Assembly: GCF_000756775.1 (NCBI RefSeq)
Contig: NZ_CCSF01000001.1
Location: forward strand, 310,001-374,000
Direction of reading: 5' to 3'
Length of the DNA stretch: 64,000 nucleotides
Source of the DNA: Pseudomonas saudiphocaensis
GTDB taxonomy: Bacteria > Pseudomonadota > Gammaproteobacteria > Pseudomonadales > Pseudomonadaceae
Shown: piece by piece, positions 12,631-22,420 of the stretch
Position numbering within the stretch: the first letter of the stretch is position 1
Layout of the letters: each line of letters starts with the position of its first letter
Notes under the pieces: model-generated
The model's input: only the letters and a program-made list of their open reading frames with translations
Databases searched by the model: none
Told to the model about the DNA's origin: nothing
Position numbers and translations under genes: made by a program

Positions 12631-15237
12631 ATGGGTAAATCGCTGGTCATTGTGGAATCACCGGCCAAGGCCAAGACAATCAACAAGTACCTGGGCAGCC
12701 AGTACGTGGTGAAATCGAGCATCGGCCACATCCGCGACCTTCCTACCAGCGGTTCCGCTTCCAGGGAGCCGGCCAAGCGTGGCAAGGCGGCTGCCGAAGC
12801 GCCTGCGTTATCGCCCAAGGAGAAAGCCAAGCGTCAGCTCTTCAGCCGCATGGGCGTCGATCCCGAACAGGGCTGGAAAGCCAAGTACGAGATCCTGCCG
12901 GGCAAGGAAAAGGTGATCGAAGAGCTTCGCCGCCTGGCCAAGGAAGCCGACACCATCTATCTCGCGACCGACTTGGATAGAGAGGGGGAGGCGATCGCCT
13001 GGCACCTGCGCGAGTCCATCGGCGGCGATGACAGCCGCTTCAAGCGCGTGGTGTTCAACGAAATCACCAAGAAGGCGATTCAGGAGGCTTTCGCCAAGCC
13101 GGGCGAGCTGGATATCAACCGCGTCAACGCACAGCAGGCACGGCGCTTCCTTGACCGTGTGGTGGGCTACATGGTTTCGCCGCTGCTGTGGGCGAAGATC
13201 GCCCGTGGCCTTTCGGCCGGCCGCGTGCAGTCAGTGGCGGTAAAATTGGTGGTCGAGCGTGAGCGCGAGATCCGCGCCTTCGTGCCTGAAGAGTACTGGG
13301 AGGTCCACGCCGACCTCGCCACAGCCGACAAGGCCAAGGTTCGCTTCGAAGTTGCACGTGAAAACGGCCAGGCGTTCAAGCCGCTCAACGAGAGCCAGGC
13401 CATGGCCGCGCTGGAGCAGCTGCAAGGTGCCAGCTACAGCGTCAGCAAGCGTGAAGACAAGCCGACCAGCAGCAAGCCGTCTGCGCCCTTCATCACTTCG
13501 ACCCTGCAGCAGGCGGCGAGCAATCGCCTCGGCTTCGGCGTGAAGAAGACCATGATGATGGCCCAGCGTCTTTACGAAGCCGGCTACATCACCTACATGC
13601 GTACCGACTCGACCAACCTGTCGGCTGATGCTATTGGCATGGTACGCGGTTTCATCCAGGACGAGTTCGGCGACAAGTACCTGCCGGAGAAGCCCAACGT
13701 CTATTCCAGCAAGGACGGCGCCCAGGAAGCGCACGAGGCGATTCGCCCCTCCGACGTTAATCTGCGCCCGGCGCAGCTCACGGGGATGGAGCGTGACGCC
13801 GAGCGTCTGTATGAGCTGATCTGGCGCCAGTTCGTTGCCTGTCAGATGCCGCCGGCGCAGTACCTTTCCACCAGTGTCACGGTGGTTGCAGGCAACTTCG
13901 AGCTGCGTGCCAAGGGCCGTATTCTCAAGTTCGACGGTTATACCAAAGTCATGCCGCAGCAGAGCAAGAGCGGCGAAGATGATGTGCTGCCGGAGATGAA
14001 CAAGGGCGATGCCATGGGGCTGCTCAAGCTCGATCCGAGCCAGCATTTCACCAAGCCGCCAGCGCGCTACTCCGAGGCGAGCTTGGTCAAGGAAATGGAA
14101 AAGCGCGGTATCGGTCGTCCTTCTACCTATGCGGCGATCATTTCCACCATTCAGGATCGTGGCTACGTCTCGTTGCACAACCGCCGCTTCTACTCCGAAA
14201 AGATGGGCGATATCGTCACCGAGCGCTTGTCCGAGAGTTTCAACAACCTGATGGACTACGGCTTTACCGCCGGCATGGAAGAACACCTGGATGACGTCGC
14301 CCAGGGCGAGCGCGAGTGGAAAGCCGTGCTTGACGAGTTCTACGGTGACTTCCGCAAGAAGCTGGAAATTGCCGAGTCCGGTGAAAACGGCATGCGTGCC
14401 AACCAGCCGACCCTGACCGACATTCCCTGCAAGACCTGCGGCCGGCCGATGATGATTCGCACGGCTTCCACCGGGGTGTTCCTCGGCTGTTCCGGCTACA
14501 GCCTGCCGCCGAAGGAGCGTTGCAAGTCCACGGTAAACCTGATTCCGGGTGACGAAATCGCTGCCGATGACGAGGGCGAGTCCGAATCGCTGGTGCTGCT
14601 GGGCAAGCGCCGCTGTTCGATCTGCAGCACGGCCATGGACGCCTATCTGCTGGATGAGACGCACAAGCTGCATATCTGCGGCAACAACCCCGACTGCACC
14701 GGCTACGAGATCGAAGAAGGCCAGTACCGCATCAAGGGTTACGAAGGGCCGAGCCTGGAATGCGACAAGTGCGGCAGCGAGATGCAGCTCAAGACCGGTC
14801 GTTTTGGCAAGTTCTTCGGCTGCACCAATGCCGAGTGCAAGAACACTCGCAAGCTGCTCAAGAATGGTGAGGCGGCACCGCCGAAGATGGACGCGGTGCC
14901 GATGCCCGAACTCAAGTGCGAGAAGGTCGATGACACTTACGTGCTGCGTGATGGCGCCTCGGGTCTGTTTCTTGCGGCCAGCCAGTTCCCGAAGAATCGC
15001 GAAACCCGAGCGCCTCTGGTGCTGGAGCTGATTCCGCACAAGGACGAGATCGATCCCAAGTACCACTTCCTGATGGATGCGCCGAGCAAGGATCCGGAAG
15101 GCCGCCCTGCCGTCATCCGTTATAGCCGCAAGACCAAGGAGCAGTACGTGCAAACCGAGGTCAACGGCAAGCCGACGGGCTGGAAGGCTTTCTACGATGG
15201 CGGTAAGTGGAGAGTCGAGGACAAGAGCGCAAAATAG
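12631..15237 (+). CDS. topA: DNA topoisomerase I
   Basis: An 868-residue type IA topoisomerase that relaxes negative supercoils. The Toprim domain opens with [15 protein letters not shown] and has its acidic metal site in [15 protein letters not shown]. The catalytic Tyr322 lies in [12 protein letters not shown]. Two to three C-terminal zinc-ribbon-like repeats follow, with CXXC pairs (for example [16 protein letters not shown] and CDKCGSEM), and then a C-terminal tail. Its length equals what I recall for P. aeruginosa TopA. The start is ATG 12631 ([11 protein letters not shown]); 38 in-frame codons upstream encode nothing family-like and are excluded. Confidence 0.97.
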   Translation: MGKSLVIVESPAKAKTINKYLGSQYVVKSSIGHIRDLPTSGSASREPAKRGKAAAEAPALSPKEKAKRQLFSRMGVDPEQGWKAKYEILPGKEKVIEELRRLAKEADTIYLATDLDREGEAIAWHLRESIGGDDSRFKRVVFNEITKKAIQEAFAKPGELDINRVNAQQARRFLDRVVGYMVSPLLWAKIARGLSAGRVQSVAVKLVVEREREIRAFVPEEYWEVHADLATADKAKVRFEVARENGQAFKPLNESQAMAALEQLQGASYSVSKREDKPTSSKPSAPFITSTLQQAASNRLGFGVKKTMMMAQRLYEAGYITYMRTDSTNLSADAIGMVRGFIQDEFGDKYLPEKPNVYSSKDGAQEAHEAIRPSDVNLRPAQLTGMERDAERLYELIWRQFVACQMPPAQYLSTSVTVVAGNFELRAKGRILKFDGYTKVMPQQSKSGEDDVLPEMNKGDAMGLLKLDPSQHFTKPPARYSEASLVKEMEKRGIGRPSTYAAIISTIQDRGYVSLHNRRFYSEKMGDIVTERLSESFNNLMDYGFTAGMEEHLDDVAQGEREWKAVLDEFYGDFRKKLEIAESGENGMRANQPTLTDIPCKTCGRPMMIRTASTGVFLGCSGYSLPPKERCKSTVNLIPGDEIAADDEGESESLVLLGKRRCSICSTAMDAYLLDETHKLHICGNNPDCTGYEIEEGQYRIKGYEGPSLECDKCGSEMQLKTGRFGKFFGCTNAECKNTRKLLKNGEAAPPKMDAVPMPELKCEKVDDTYVLRDGASGLFLAASQFPKNRETRAPLVLELIPHKDEIDPKYHFLMDAPSKDPEGRPAVIRYSRKTKEQYVQTEVNGKPTGWKAFYDGGKWRVEDKSAK

Positions 15238-15349
15238 GCTGAAGCTGTAAGCGCAGGAGGCTGTGGGAGCGTGACGTCGCCCCTGCAGCCTCGCTGCCGT
15301 CCAGCAATGCTTTCCCTCAAGCTGCAAGCTGACCCACGAGGCCGTTGCC

Positions 15350-15868
15350 ATGGCTCACGAGCGCTACACGCGAACCAATCAGAAACTCTACTTCGCTGGC
15401 CTGTCGCTGGAGAACTGGCAGCGGGCTGAAGCTCAGGATTCGCTCAGCTCGCCTGGGTTGGTTCAGGCGGAGCGCGAGTCGAGCCTCTTTCATCTCTATG
15501 GTGCCTTGCTTGGCCTCTGTCACGAAATTGCTGGTTACTATCGTTTGCCGGGGGCCAATGCGACACGCGTCGAGTTTTTCCTGACGCGCTCGCCGCAGGA
15601 TTCTGCAGTCAGCCCGGAGCTGGCAGAGCTTTTCGAACTCTCGGAGCAGTCCGGTTCCTGGGTTGCCGATTTGCTTGCGGCTTACGCAGCCTTGTTCGAG
15701 CCTCCCCGTGAACCGGTGAAGCCCAAGACCGACCCGCGCCTGCCCTTGATCACGGCGGTCGGGATGGATGAGGGGGTGCTGCCAGTGTCGCTTGAGCAGG
15801 TACAGGGCTGGCGACAGCAGCTTAAAACCCTGGCCTTGCGCTTCCGTGAATCCCTTACCGAATGGTAA
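15350..15868 (+). CDS. DUF6586 family conserved protein
   Basis: A 172-residue, mainly helical protein without signal or membrane segments, in the position of the gene I recall as PA3010 next to topA. Conserved-looking features are the N-terminal YTRTNQKLYFAGLSLENW and a central alpha-helical stretch around HLYGALLGLCHEIAGYYRLP. The function is unknown. GAGGCCGTTGCC precedes the ATG. The 112-bp gap after topA contains a GC-rich fold reminiscent of degenerate Pseudomonas REP sequence (TGTGGGAGCG). The DUF assignment is from memory and less certain than the gene itself. Confidence 0.75.
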   Translation: MAHERYTRTNQKLYFAGLSLENWQRAEAQDSLSSPGLVQAERESSLFHLYGALLGLCHEIAGYYRLPGANATRVEFFLTRSPQDSAVSPELAELFELSEQSGSWVADLLAAYAALFEPPREPVKPKTDPRLPLITAVGMDEGVLPVSLEQVQGWRQQLKTLALRFRESLTEW

Positions 15869-15875
15869 TGAGCGT

Positions 15876-16715
15876 TTAGGTGCGGCTTCTGGTCCAGAAA
15901 ACCAGAACGATGCCACCCAAGATTGCCAGTCCGCTGATCAGCAGTCGGCTGGTCAGGGCCTCGCCCAGCCACATGCTGCCTGCCAGGACGGTCAGTAACG
16001 GCACGCTGAGCTGGATACTGGCGGCCTGGGTAGACGCCAGGCGTGGTACCACTGCATACCAGAGTGCATAGCCCACCCCTGAGGTAAGCCCGCCGGACAG
16101 CAGGGCGAGAAGCACGCCGTCCTGGTCCCATCCCTGTGCGGGCAGTGTCAGAAGGCATAAAGCAGCCCCCATCGGCACCGCGCGGATGAAGTTGCCGGCG
16201 GTCGCAGCCAGCGGGTCGCCAATACCGCGGCCCAAGAGTGAATAGGCGCCCCAGGCAACGCCAGAGATAATCATCAGAAGTGCAGCAGCGAATGCCGGAG
16301 CGTTGGCGTCGGGCAGCAGCAAGCTAATCAGGCCGACAAGTGCCAGAGCTGAACCCAGCGCCTGCAAGGGCGAAAGCCTTTCGCCTTTGAATATTCCCCA
16401 CGCAATCATGCTCAGCTGAACTGCGGCGAACAGCAGCAGCGCCCCCGCGCCGGCATCAAGCTTTACATAGGCCCATGAAAAAGCTGCAGCATAGAGAAAC
16501 AGCGCAAACGCCCCGGCCCAGCTGCCGGTGGGCTTGGAAGGTGCTCGCCGCAAACGCAGCAGCAGCCACAGGATGATCGCACCGGCCAGCAGGCGCAGCG
16601 CAGTAAAGCTAGCAGGGTCGATACCGGTATCACGCAACGCGACGCGGCAGAGCAACGAGTTGCCGGCAAAAGCCAGCATCGCCAAAGCGATCAGTAACAG
16701 GGTGCGAGCGGTCAT
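15876..16715 (-). CDS. DMT/EamA-family inner-membrane transporter
   Basis: A 279-residue integral membrane protein with about ten hydrophobic segments arranged as two EamA repeats (about 5-135 and 145-275), as in RhaT/YdcZ-like drug/metabolite transporters. It ends with a short basic tail (WTRSRT). The substrate cannot be inferred. It lies tail-to-tail with the DUF6586 gene, 7 bases between stops, and interrupts the gene order I recall from P. aeruginosa (topA, two small genes, sulA), so it is probably a lineage-specific insertion. AAGGATTTTTTTCGCGA precedes the ATG. Confidence 0.85.
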   Translation of the reverse strand: MTARTLLLIALAMLAFAGNSLLCRVALRDTGIDPASFTALRLLAGAIILWLLLRLRRAPSKPTGSWAGAFALFLYAAAFSWAYVKLDAGAGALLLFAAVQLSMIAWGIFKGERLSPLQALGSALALVGLISLLLPDANAPAFAAALLMIISGVAWGAYSLLGRGIGDPLAATAGNFIRAVPMGAALCLLTLPAQGWDQDGVLLALLSGGLTSGVGYALWYAVVPRLASTQAASIQLSVPLLTVLAGSMWLGEALTSRLLISGLAILGGIVLVFWTRSRT

Positions 16716-16930
16716 TCGCGAAAAAAATCCTTGCAGGGGACCACCACACGGCGGTGTGGCGTTGTGATGCTAGCGCAGTCGCGAGAAGCCGCGCTGAATA
16801 CTAAAGATTGTTGTCGGCTGCCGGTGATCCGGCAGAGCAGCAAATGCCACTGGTTTCTACCCGGTCGGCCAAGGGCTGTTTGCCGGGCAGTCGGCTGATA
16901 CAATGCGCGCCTTTCACGGGGAGCAGACTC

Positions 16931-17164
16931 ATGCCAACGTCTTTTCTGGAAATCGTCGAGCTACCCGACGGCAGCATAGTGCTGCGTCGTGCTGAAGACG
17001 AAGGGGTGCTGGTGACATTGGATTTTTCCGATGACGCAAAGGTGTTCCTGCAAGGGCAGCACGTTGAAATCGCCAAGGCGATGTTCACCGTAGGCGTGCA
17101 AATGGCCGGGCAGATGGCAGAGGGGGAGTTAGTGCAGGAAGAAGTAGCGCACGTTCTGCACTGA
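16931..17164 (+). CDS. Small conserved protein (PA3009-like)
   Basis: A 77-residue acidic protein of unknown function next to sulA, at the position of PA3009. The start is the ATG after GGGGAGCAGACTC, giving MPTSFLEIVELPDGSI; 41 upstream in-frame codons are not supported. The sequence alternates beta-strand-like segments (IVLRRAEDEGVLVTLDFSD) with an amphipathic helix (HVEIAKAMFTVGVQMAGQMAE). No known motif is visible. Confidence 0.75.
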   Translation: MPTSFLEIVELPDGSIVLRRAEDEGVLVTLDFSDDAKVFLQGQHVEIAKAMFTVGVQMAGQMAEGELVQEEVAHVLH

Positions 17165-17236
17165 TTACTGGAGCACTTAACTTAGAGCGCGAAACGCCGA
17201 GATTCTGAGAGCTGGCACATCCCTGTGCCGTGTTGC

Positions 17237-17713
17237 TCAGCTGCCCAGGCGTATATTCAGGCTTTGTGTACGGCCCAGCTCGGCAGCGGCGCTCAATTTC
17301 AACCGGCTGCTGCGGTCGAGCCTTGTAAACCAGGTGATCACCGTATGGCTGCAGCCTGACATCAGTGCCTTGCAAGCAAGATCCAGTGCGTTTTGGGGCT
17401 CGCATGCGGGCAGCAGCAGGATGCGGTCGCGATTGAGGCTGCTTTCACGCAGCCAGTTTTGGGATAGCGATGGGGGCGGTGCGATCAGGGTCAGCCAGCG
17501 GATATCTGCCGCTTCGCTGAGTTCGCGCAGAATGGGTGCGAGCAATAGGCGGCAATGCTCGTGGCTGCCACTCAGAGTCATCTCGCTGAGACGCTCCTGC
17601 GAAGCCTGAGCCGGAACCCGTGCGATATCCGCAAAAGGTGCCAGGTTGCGGGCGATGAGCCCTTCGAACAGGGAAAGTTGAGGGGGTGTGCTGGCCGTGG
17701 TTTGGTACTGCAT
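17237..17713 (-). CDS. sulA: SOS cell-division inhibitor SulA
   Basis: A 158-residue SulA-type protein that binds FtsZ and delays septation during the SOS response. The SulA fold is recognisable from LSEMTLSGSHEHCRLLLAPILRELSE followed by IRWLTLIAPP and the LACKALMSGCSHTVITW segment. The start is the ATG after AAGGAGAGGTTT. It lies 46 bases downstream of lexA on the same strand with no SOS box of its own, so it is probably expressed from the lexA promoter, as in other pseudomonads where lexA and sulA are adjacent. Confidence 0.9.
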   Translation of the reverse strand: MQYQTTASTPPQLSLFEGLIARNLAPFADIARVPAQASQERLSEMTLSGSHEHCRLLLAPILRELSEAADIRWLTLIAPPPSLSQNWLRESSLNRDRILLLPACEPQNALDLACKALMSGCSHTVITWFTRLDRSSRLKLSAAAELGRTQSLNIRLGS

Positions 17714-17759
17714 AAACCTCTCCTTGGCAGGTCGCTTGCAACCTGCGCTGCCTATATTT

Positions 17760-18368
17760 TCAGCGGCGTATGACGCCGACGCTCAAACCTTCGATAACCA
17801 GTTCCTGCTGTTCCAAGTCGACCTCAATTGGGGCGAACTCGGGGTTTTCGGCCAATAGCCAGACTTTCTTTCCTTCGCGCTTGAAGCGCTTGACCGTCAC
17901 TTCGTCGTCGATGCGTGCAACGACGATCTGACCGTTGCGGGCTTCGCGGGTGGTGTGTACGGCCAGCAGGTCGCCATCGTAGATCCCGACATCCTTCATG
18001 CTCATGCCGCGAACACGCAGCAGGTAGTCAGCGCTGGGATTGAAAAATGCGGGGTTGATCTGGCAGGACTCTTCGATATGTTGCTGAGCCAGGATGGGCG
18101 CGCCGGCGGCGACGCGACCAATGATTGGCAGGCCGCTTTCCTCTGTGGCCGGCTCAAAGCCTGGAATACGTATCCCGCGCGAGGCGCCGGGCGTCATCTC
18201 AATAGCGCCTTTCTTGTTCAGCGCTTTGAGGTGCTCTTCGGCGGCGTTTGGTGATTTGAAGCCCAGTTCCTGCGCAATCTCCGCGCGCGTCGGCGGGTAG
18301 CCATTTTCTTCCAGGCAGCGCTTGATGAAGGCTAGGATTTCCGACTGGCGTGGGGTCAGCTTGATCAT
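17760..18368 (-). CDS. lexA: LexA repressor
   Basis: A 202-residue SOS master repressor and self-cleaving protease (S24). An N-terminal winged helix-turn-helix (about 1-65, with [13 protein letters not shown]) binds SOS boxes. The RecA-stimulated cleavage site is the Ala88-Gly89 bond in RVAAGAP, and the catalytic pair is Ser123 (RGMSMKD) and Lys160 (DEVTVKR). Two SOS boxes lie immediately upstream, indicating autorepression. The leader is very short: the proximal box starts 9 bases from the ATG, so LexA would cover the translation start region. sulA follows. Confidence 0.97.
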   Translation of the reverse strand: MIKLTPRQSEILAFIKRCLEENGYPPTRAEIAQELGFKSPNAAEEHLKALNKKGAIEMTPGASRGIRIPGFEPATEESGLPIIGRVAAGAPILAQQHIEESCQINPAFFNPSADYLLRVRGMSMKDVGIYDGDLLAVHTTREARNGQIVVARIDDEVTVKRFKREGKKVWLLAENPEFAPIEVDLEQQELVIEGLSVGVIRR

Positions 18369-18376
18369 GGCGGTCT

Positions 18377-18392
18377 CTGTTCTTTTATACAG
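18377..18392. promoter_or_regulatory. SOS (LexA) box 1 of lexA
   Basis: CTGT-TCTTTTAT-ACAG is a perfect match to the gammaproteobacterial consensus CTGT-N8-ACAG with an AT-rich centre, 9 bases upstream of the lexA ATG. Confidence 0.9.
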
Positions 18393-18395
18393 TGA

Positions 18396-18411
18396 CTGGG
18401 ATTATATACAG
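18396..18411. promoter_or_regulatory. SOS (LexA) box 2 of lexA
   Basis: CTGG-GATTATAT-ACAG matches the LexA consensus with one substitution in the left arm. It lies 19 bases (start to start) from box 1, giving tandem operators as in E. coli lexA. Confidence 0.82.
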
Positions 18412-18502
18412 TGATCTGGGCTTGGCAATCGTTCTTTCCGCGTTGTCTGTTGGCGGCTAATAGCCGCCGGTGACCGAATAGTCAGTTGACTTGTCAGCGC
18501 TT

Positions 18503-18529
18503 GAAACGTAAGTTTCAAACAGGTGTTTG
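18503..18529. promoter_or_regulatory. Two overlapping PsrA boxes at the psrA promoter
   Basis: GAAAC-GTAA-GTTTC (18503-18516, extended as TTGAAAC/GTTTCAA) and CAAAC-AGGT-GTTTG (18516-18529) both fit the PsrA consensus (G/C)AAAC-N2-4-GTTT(G/C) perfectly and share one base. They end 15 bases before the psrA ATG, consistent with the known autorepression of psrA. The matching pair upstream of fadB supports the assignment. Confidence 0.87.
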
Positions 18530-18544
18530 TCTTTTGGAGGGGGC

Positions 18545-19252
18545 ATGGCGCAGTCGGAAACAGTGGAGCGGATTCTTGATGCAGCGGAACAGCTGTTCGC
18601 GGAGAAAGGCTTCGCCGAGACATCGCTTCGCCTGATTACCAGCAAGGCCGGAGTCAATCTGGCGGCGGTCAACTATCACTTCGGCTCGAAGAAGGCGCTT
18701 ATCCAGGCGGTTTTTTCGCGTTTCCTTGGTCCGTTCTGCGCGAGTCTGGAGCGTGAGCTGGATAGGCGCGAAGCACAGGCCGAGCGCAAAGAAAGCCTCG
18801 AAGAGCTATTGGAGATCCTGGTTGAGCAGGCGCTGGCGGTGAAGCCTCGCAGTGGCGACGACCTGTCCATCTTTATGCGTCTGTTGGGGCTGTCGTTCAG
18901 TCAGAGTCAGGGACACCTGCGCCGCTATCTGGACGACATGTACGGCAAGGTATTCCGCCGCTATATGATGCGAGTGCACGAGGCGGCACCTTCGATTCCT
19001 CCGATCGAACTCTTTTGGCGGGTACATTTCATGCTGGGTGCAGCGGCGTTCAGCATGTCCGGCATCAAGGCGCTGCGTGCCATTGCCGAGAATGATTTCG
19101 GGGCCAGGACTTCCATCGAACAGGTCATGCGGATGATGGTGCCGTTTCTGGCAGCAGGCATGCGTGCCGACTCGGGTGTGGATGACGAGGCGCTGGCTCA
19201 GGCGCATCCCATTGTGAGGCGCAATGCCCTGGCGATGACCCCCAAGGCTTGA
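18545..19252 (+). CDS. psrA: TetR-family fatty-acid-responsive regulator PsrA
   Basis: A 235-residue TetR-type repressor. The N-terminal DNA-binding domain (about 5-60) reads MAQSETVERILDAAEQ-LF then SLRLITSKAGVNLAAVNYHFGSK, almost as I recall for P. aeruginosa PsrA. The larger C-terminal helical domain binds long-chain fatty acids, which release it from DNA. In P. aeruginosa PsrA represses itself and fadBA and activates rpoS. TTTTGGAGGGGGC precedes the chosen ATG. Paired operators lie just upstream, and it is divergent from lexA. Confidence 0.95.
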   Translation: MAQSETVERILDAAEQLFAEKGFAETSLRLITSKAGVNLAAVNYHFGSKKALIQAVFSRFLGPFCASLERELDRREAQAERKESLEELLEILVEQALAVKPRSGDDLSIFMRLLGLSFSQSQGHLRRYLDDMYGKVFRRYMMRVHEAAPSIPPIELFWRVHFMLGAAAFSMSGIKALRAIAENDFGARTSIEQVMRMMVPFLAAGMRADSGVDDEALAQAHPIVRRNALAMTPKA

Positions 19253-19319
19253 GACGAGCAGACGATTTCTACGCCTTGCCAGGGTGCACGGGCAGGCATG
19301 GAGCGGTAAGCTGACGGCC

Positions 19320-19844
19320 ATGCCCGATCTCGATCTGCTACATATATCCATCGCCGACCAACTGCTATACGGCTTCACTGCCGGCCAGCTGTGCGTACGT
19401 CTGCCAGTTTCCACTGCATTGAATGGCGCCGGAGAGCGCAACGGCTCCGGCTGCACGCCGCGTGGGCGCCATCGGGTGCGGGCACGGATTGGCGACGGTC
19501 TGCCTAGCGGTGCAGTGCTGCGCGGGCGCCGCTGGACCGGCGAAGTCTGGAGCTCCGAGCTGCATGCGCAGTTTCCCGGCCGTGACTGGATCCTGACCCG
19601 AATTCTCTGGCTCAGTGGCTGCGAGCGCGGCTACAACCGGTTGGGTGAGGTCGATACTTTTCGGCGCTATATCTATCTGCATGGCACTCCTGATTCGGAA
19701 CCCATGGGTGTGCCGCTTTCACATGGTTGCATCAGACTGCGCAACGACGACTTGCTGGCGCTTTTTCCTCGTGTACCGGTGGGTTGTGCGGTGCAGATAG
19801 AGGAACGGGCCTGTCCAGACTGGTCGAGCGCCATATTGAATTAA
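19320..19844 (+). CDS. YkuD-fold L,D-transpeptidase-like protein without signal peptide
   Basis: A 174-residue protein with the YkuD catalytic signature near the C-terminus, HGTPDSEPMG followed by SHGCIRLRNDD, giving the conserved His and the nucleophilic Cys in HGCIRL. There is no signal peptide or membrane anchor: the N-terminus is MPDLDLLHISIADQLL, and upstream in-frame codons (from GTG 19284) add none. It is therefore predicted to be cytoplasmic, unlike classical periplasmic L,D-transpeptidases. It lies 15 bases upstream of nagZ, so a role in muropeptide recycling as an LD-carboxypeptidase (LdcV/ElsL-like) is plausible. That role is inference; the fold is clear. Confidence 0.82.
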   Translation: MPDLDLLHISIADQLLYGFTAGQLCVRLPVSTALNGAGERNGSGCTPRGRHRVRARIGDGLPSGAVLRGRRWTGEVWSSELHAQFPGRDWILTRILWLSGCERGYNRLGEVDTFRRYIYLHGTPDSEPMGVPLSHGCIRLRNDDLLALFPRVPVGCAVQIEERACPDWSSAILN

Positions 19845-19859
19845 GGACTGCTCCCTATC

Positions 19860-20858
19860 ATGCAAGGCTCATTGATGCTGGATATCGCCGGCACCTGGCT
19901 GACCGCCGAGGATCGGAAACTGCTGCGCCAACCGGAAGTCGGTGGGCTTATTCTGTTCGCGCGCAATATCGAGCACCCGCGCCAAGTGCTTGAGCTGTGC
20001 AGGGCCATCCGTGCGGTGCGTCCCGACATGCTGCTGGCGGTCGACCAGGAAGGCGGCCGTGTGCAGCGGCTGCGGCGCGACTTCATCCGGCTTCCGGCGA
20101 TGCGTGAAATTGCGCGGCACGCTGAGGCTGAACGGTTGGCGGAGACCTGCGGTTGGGTGATGGCCACCGAGGTTCGCGCCGTAGGATTGGACTTCAGCTT
20201 TGCACCGGTGCTCGATCTTGATCACCAGCGCAGTGCAGTGGTCGGTACGCGGGCGTTCGAGGGTGATCCGCTGCGCGCGGCCGATCTGGCCGGCGCCTTC
20301 ATGAAGGGCATGCGCGCGGCGGGCATGGCCGCCACCGGAAAACATTTTCCGGGCCATGGTTGGGCCGAGGCCGATTCCCATGTGGCAATCCCGGTGGACG
20401 AACGCAGTCTGGACCAATTGCGAGCAGCTGATCTGGTGCCGTTCATGCGTTTGAGTCGCCAGCTTGATGCGGTGATGCCTGCGCATGTCATCTATTCAGA
20501 CGTCGATAAACAGCCCGCCGGATTTTCGCGGCGGTGGCTGCAGGACATCCTGCGCCGCGAGCTGGGATTTACCGGCGTCATCTTCAGCGACGACCTGTCC
20601 ATGGCCGGTGCCCATGTTGCGGGAGACGCGGCAGACCGCATCCAGGCGGCGCTCTCGGCCGGTTGCGACATGGGTCTGGTGTGTAATGACCGCGCCGCTG
20701 CCGAACTGGCGCTGGTCGCCCTGCAGAAGCTCAAGGTGACGCCTTCACCAGCGCTGCAAAGCATGCGTGGTGGCTTCGACGTGACGCCGGAGTACAAGCA
20801 GGACCCGCGCTGGCAGGCATCCATCTCTGCCCTGAAAACCGCAGAACTGATCGACTGA
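19860..20858 (+). CDS. nagZ: beta-N-acetylhexosaminidase NagZ
   Basis: A 332-residue glycoside hydrolase family 3 enzyme of the cytoplasm. It removes GlcNAc from GlcNAc-anhydroMurNAc-peptides during peptidoglycan recycling and, in Pseudomonas, makes inducers of AmpC beta-lactamase. Key motifs are VDQEGGRVQRLR (61-72), the family loop KHFPGHG (161-167) bearing the His acid/base, and the nucleophile Asp244 in IFSDDLSM. The normal length for a single-domain NagZ is kept. It lies between a YkuD protein and the MTI phosphorylase gene (12-15 base gaps), indicating an operon. Confidence 0.95.
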   Translation: MQGSLMLDIAGTWLTAEDRKLLRQPEVGGLILFARNIEHPRQVLELCRAIRAVRPDMLLAVDQEGGRVQRLRRDFIRLPAMREIARHAEAERLAETCGWVMATEVRAVGLDFSFAPVLDLDHQRSAVVGTRAFEGDPLRAADLAGAFMKGMRAAGMAATGKHFPGHGWAEADSHVAIPVDERSLDQLRAADLVPFMRLSRQLDAVMPAHVIYSDVDKQPAGFSRRWLQDILRRELGFTGVIFSDDLSMAGAHVAGDAADRIQAALSAGCDMGLVCNDRAAAELALVALQKLKVTPSPALQSMRGGFDVTPEYKQDPRWQASISALKTAELID

Positions 20859-21605
<747 letters not shown>

Positions 21606-21710
21606 TAAAGCCTGTCAGGAATGCGTAACGCAAGTGTGCGATATTCGCGTACTAGCGCGTTGCAGACGGTCTGGCGCTTGCTACACTGGGCCGTCCTTTG
21701 GAGTACCGGA

Positions 21711-22208
21711 ATGCTTTGCCAGGAACGCACGATAAAAATATTTAGAATGATGGCGTTGCTCAGCCTTCTGTCCGCTCTGTCGGGTTGCTCGACCTGGTTG
21801 GGCAGTGATTTCAAAAATCCGCAAGTGGAGCTGGCCAAGGTCGAGATCATCAAGGCACGCCTGCTCGAGCAGCAGTTCATGCTGCGTTTCCGTATCGATA
21901 ACCCCAACGACCATAGCCTGCCCGTGCGTGGCATGCGCTATAACGTTCACCTCAATGACGTCCAGCTCGCCAGCGGCGAAACCGGTGGTTGGCTGACCGT
22001 GCCGGCGAACAGCTTCGATTATTACGAGGTGCCGGTGAACACCAATCTCTGGCGTCACATGAAGTACATCGTACGCTTGCTTGAAAAGCCTGATCGCCCA
22101 ATCGCCTACCGGCTCGATGGCGAGCTTAAAGTCGGTATGTGGGGCGGGCGCAGAGTGCATATTTCCCAGAATGGCGAGATAATTCCCGGCACCCTCATTC
22201 CGGAGTAG
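21711..22208 (+). CDS. LEA type 2 (WHy-domain) lipoprotein
   Basis: A 165-residue predicted outer-membrane or periplasmic lipoprotein. The start chosen is ATG 21711, behind TTGGAGTACCGGA, giving a basic n-region, a hydrophobic [11 protein letters not shown] stretch and the lipobox LSGC. Two later ATGs (21747, 21750) lack a ribosome site but would also keep the signal. The mature part matches the water-stress/LEA-14 fold: [29 protein letters not shown], with the conserved NPN and the alternating strand pattern. The function is unknown; related proteins are linked to envelope stress. Confidence 0.75.
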   Translation: MLCQERTIKIFRMMALLSLLSALSGCSTWLGSDFKNPQVELAKVEIIKARLLEQQFMLRFRIDNPNDHSLPVRGMRYNVHLNDVQLASGETGGWLTVPANSFDYYEVPVNTNLWRHMKYIVRLLEKPDRPIAYRLDGELKVGMWGGRRVHISQNGEIIPGTLIPE

Positions 22209-22215
22209 CGACTCG

Positions 22216-22413
22216 ATGAACAACGAAACTCATGTACATGGTCCCGACTGCAATCACGACCACGATCATCATGATCATGGCCACGGGCATGTTCATGGCC
22301 CGCACTGCAATCATAGTCATGACCCGGTGCGCAATCCGCTGAAGGACGTCGGGCGCAATGACCCGTGCCCGTGCGGCAGCCAGAAGAAATTCAAGAAGTG
22401 CCACGGAGCCTGA
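22216..22413 (+). CDS. Histidine-rich SEC-C zinc-binding protein
   Basis: A 65-residue protein. Residues 1-36 are extremely His-rich ([20 protein letters not shown] and a repeat [12 protein letters not shown]). The C-terminus is a complete SEC-C motif, [19 protein letters not shown], which binds one zinc through CXCX8CH. No other domain is present. A role in metal binding, storage or delivery is likely but unproven. The motif HVHGPDC-H is shared with the small protein at 5501. It sits 7 bases behind the LEA lipoprotein gene and 7 bases before the DUF2489 gene, so the three are probably one operon. Confidence 0.88.
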   Translation: MNNETHVHGPDCNHDHDHHDHGHGHVHGPHCNHSHDPVRNPLKDVGRNDPCPCGSQKKFKKCHGA

Positions 22414-22420
22414 TCCGTCT

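Noticed and set aside
13231-15351. A 706-codon open frame on the minus strand opposite topA
   Set aside because: Antisense shadow of topA. No ribosome site or family resemblance, and it covers the topA catalytic region.
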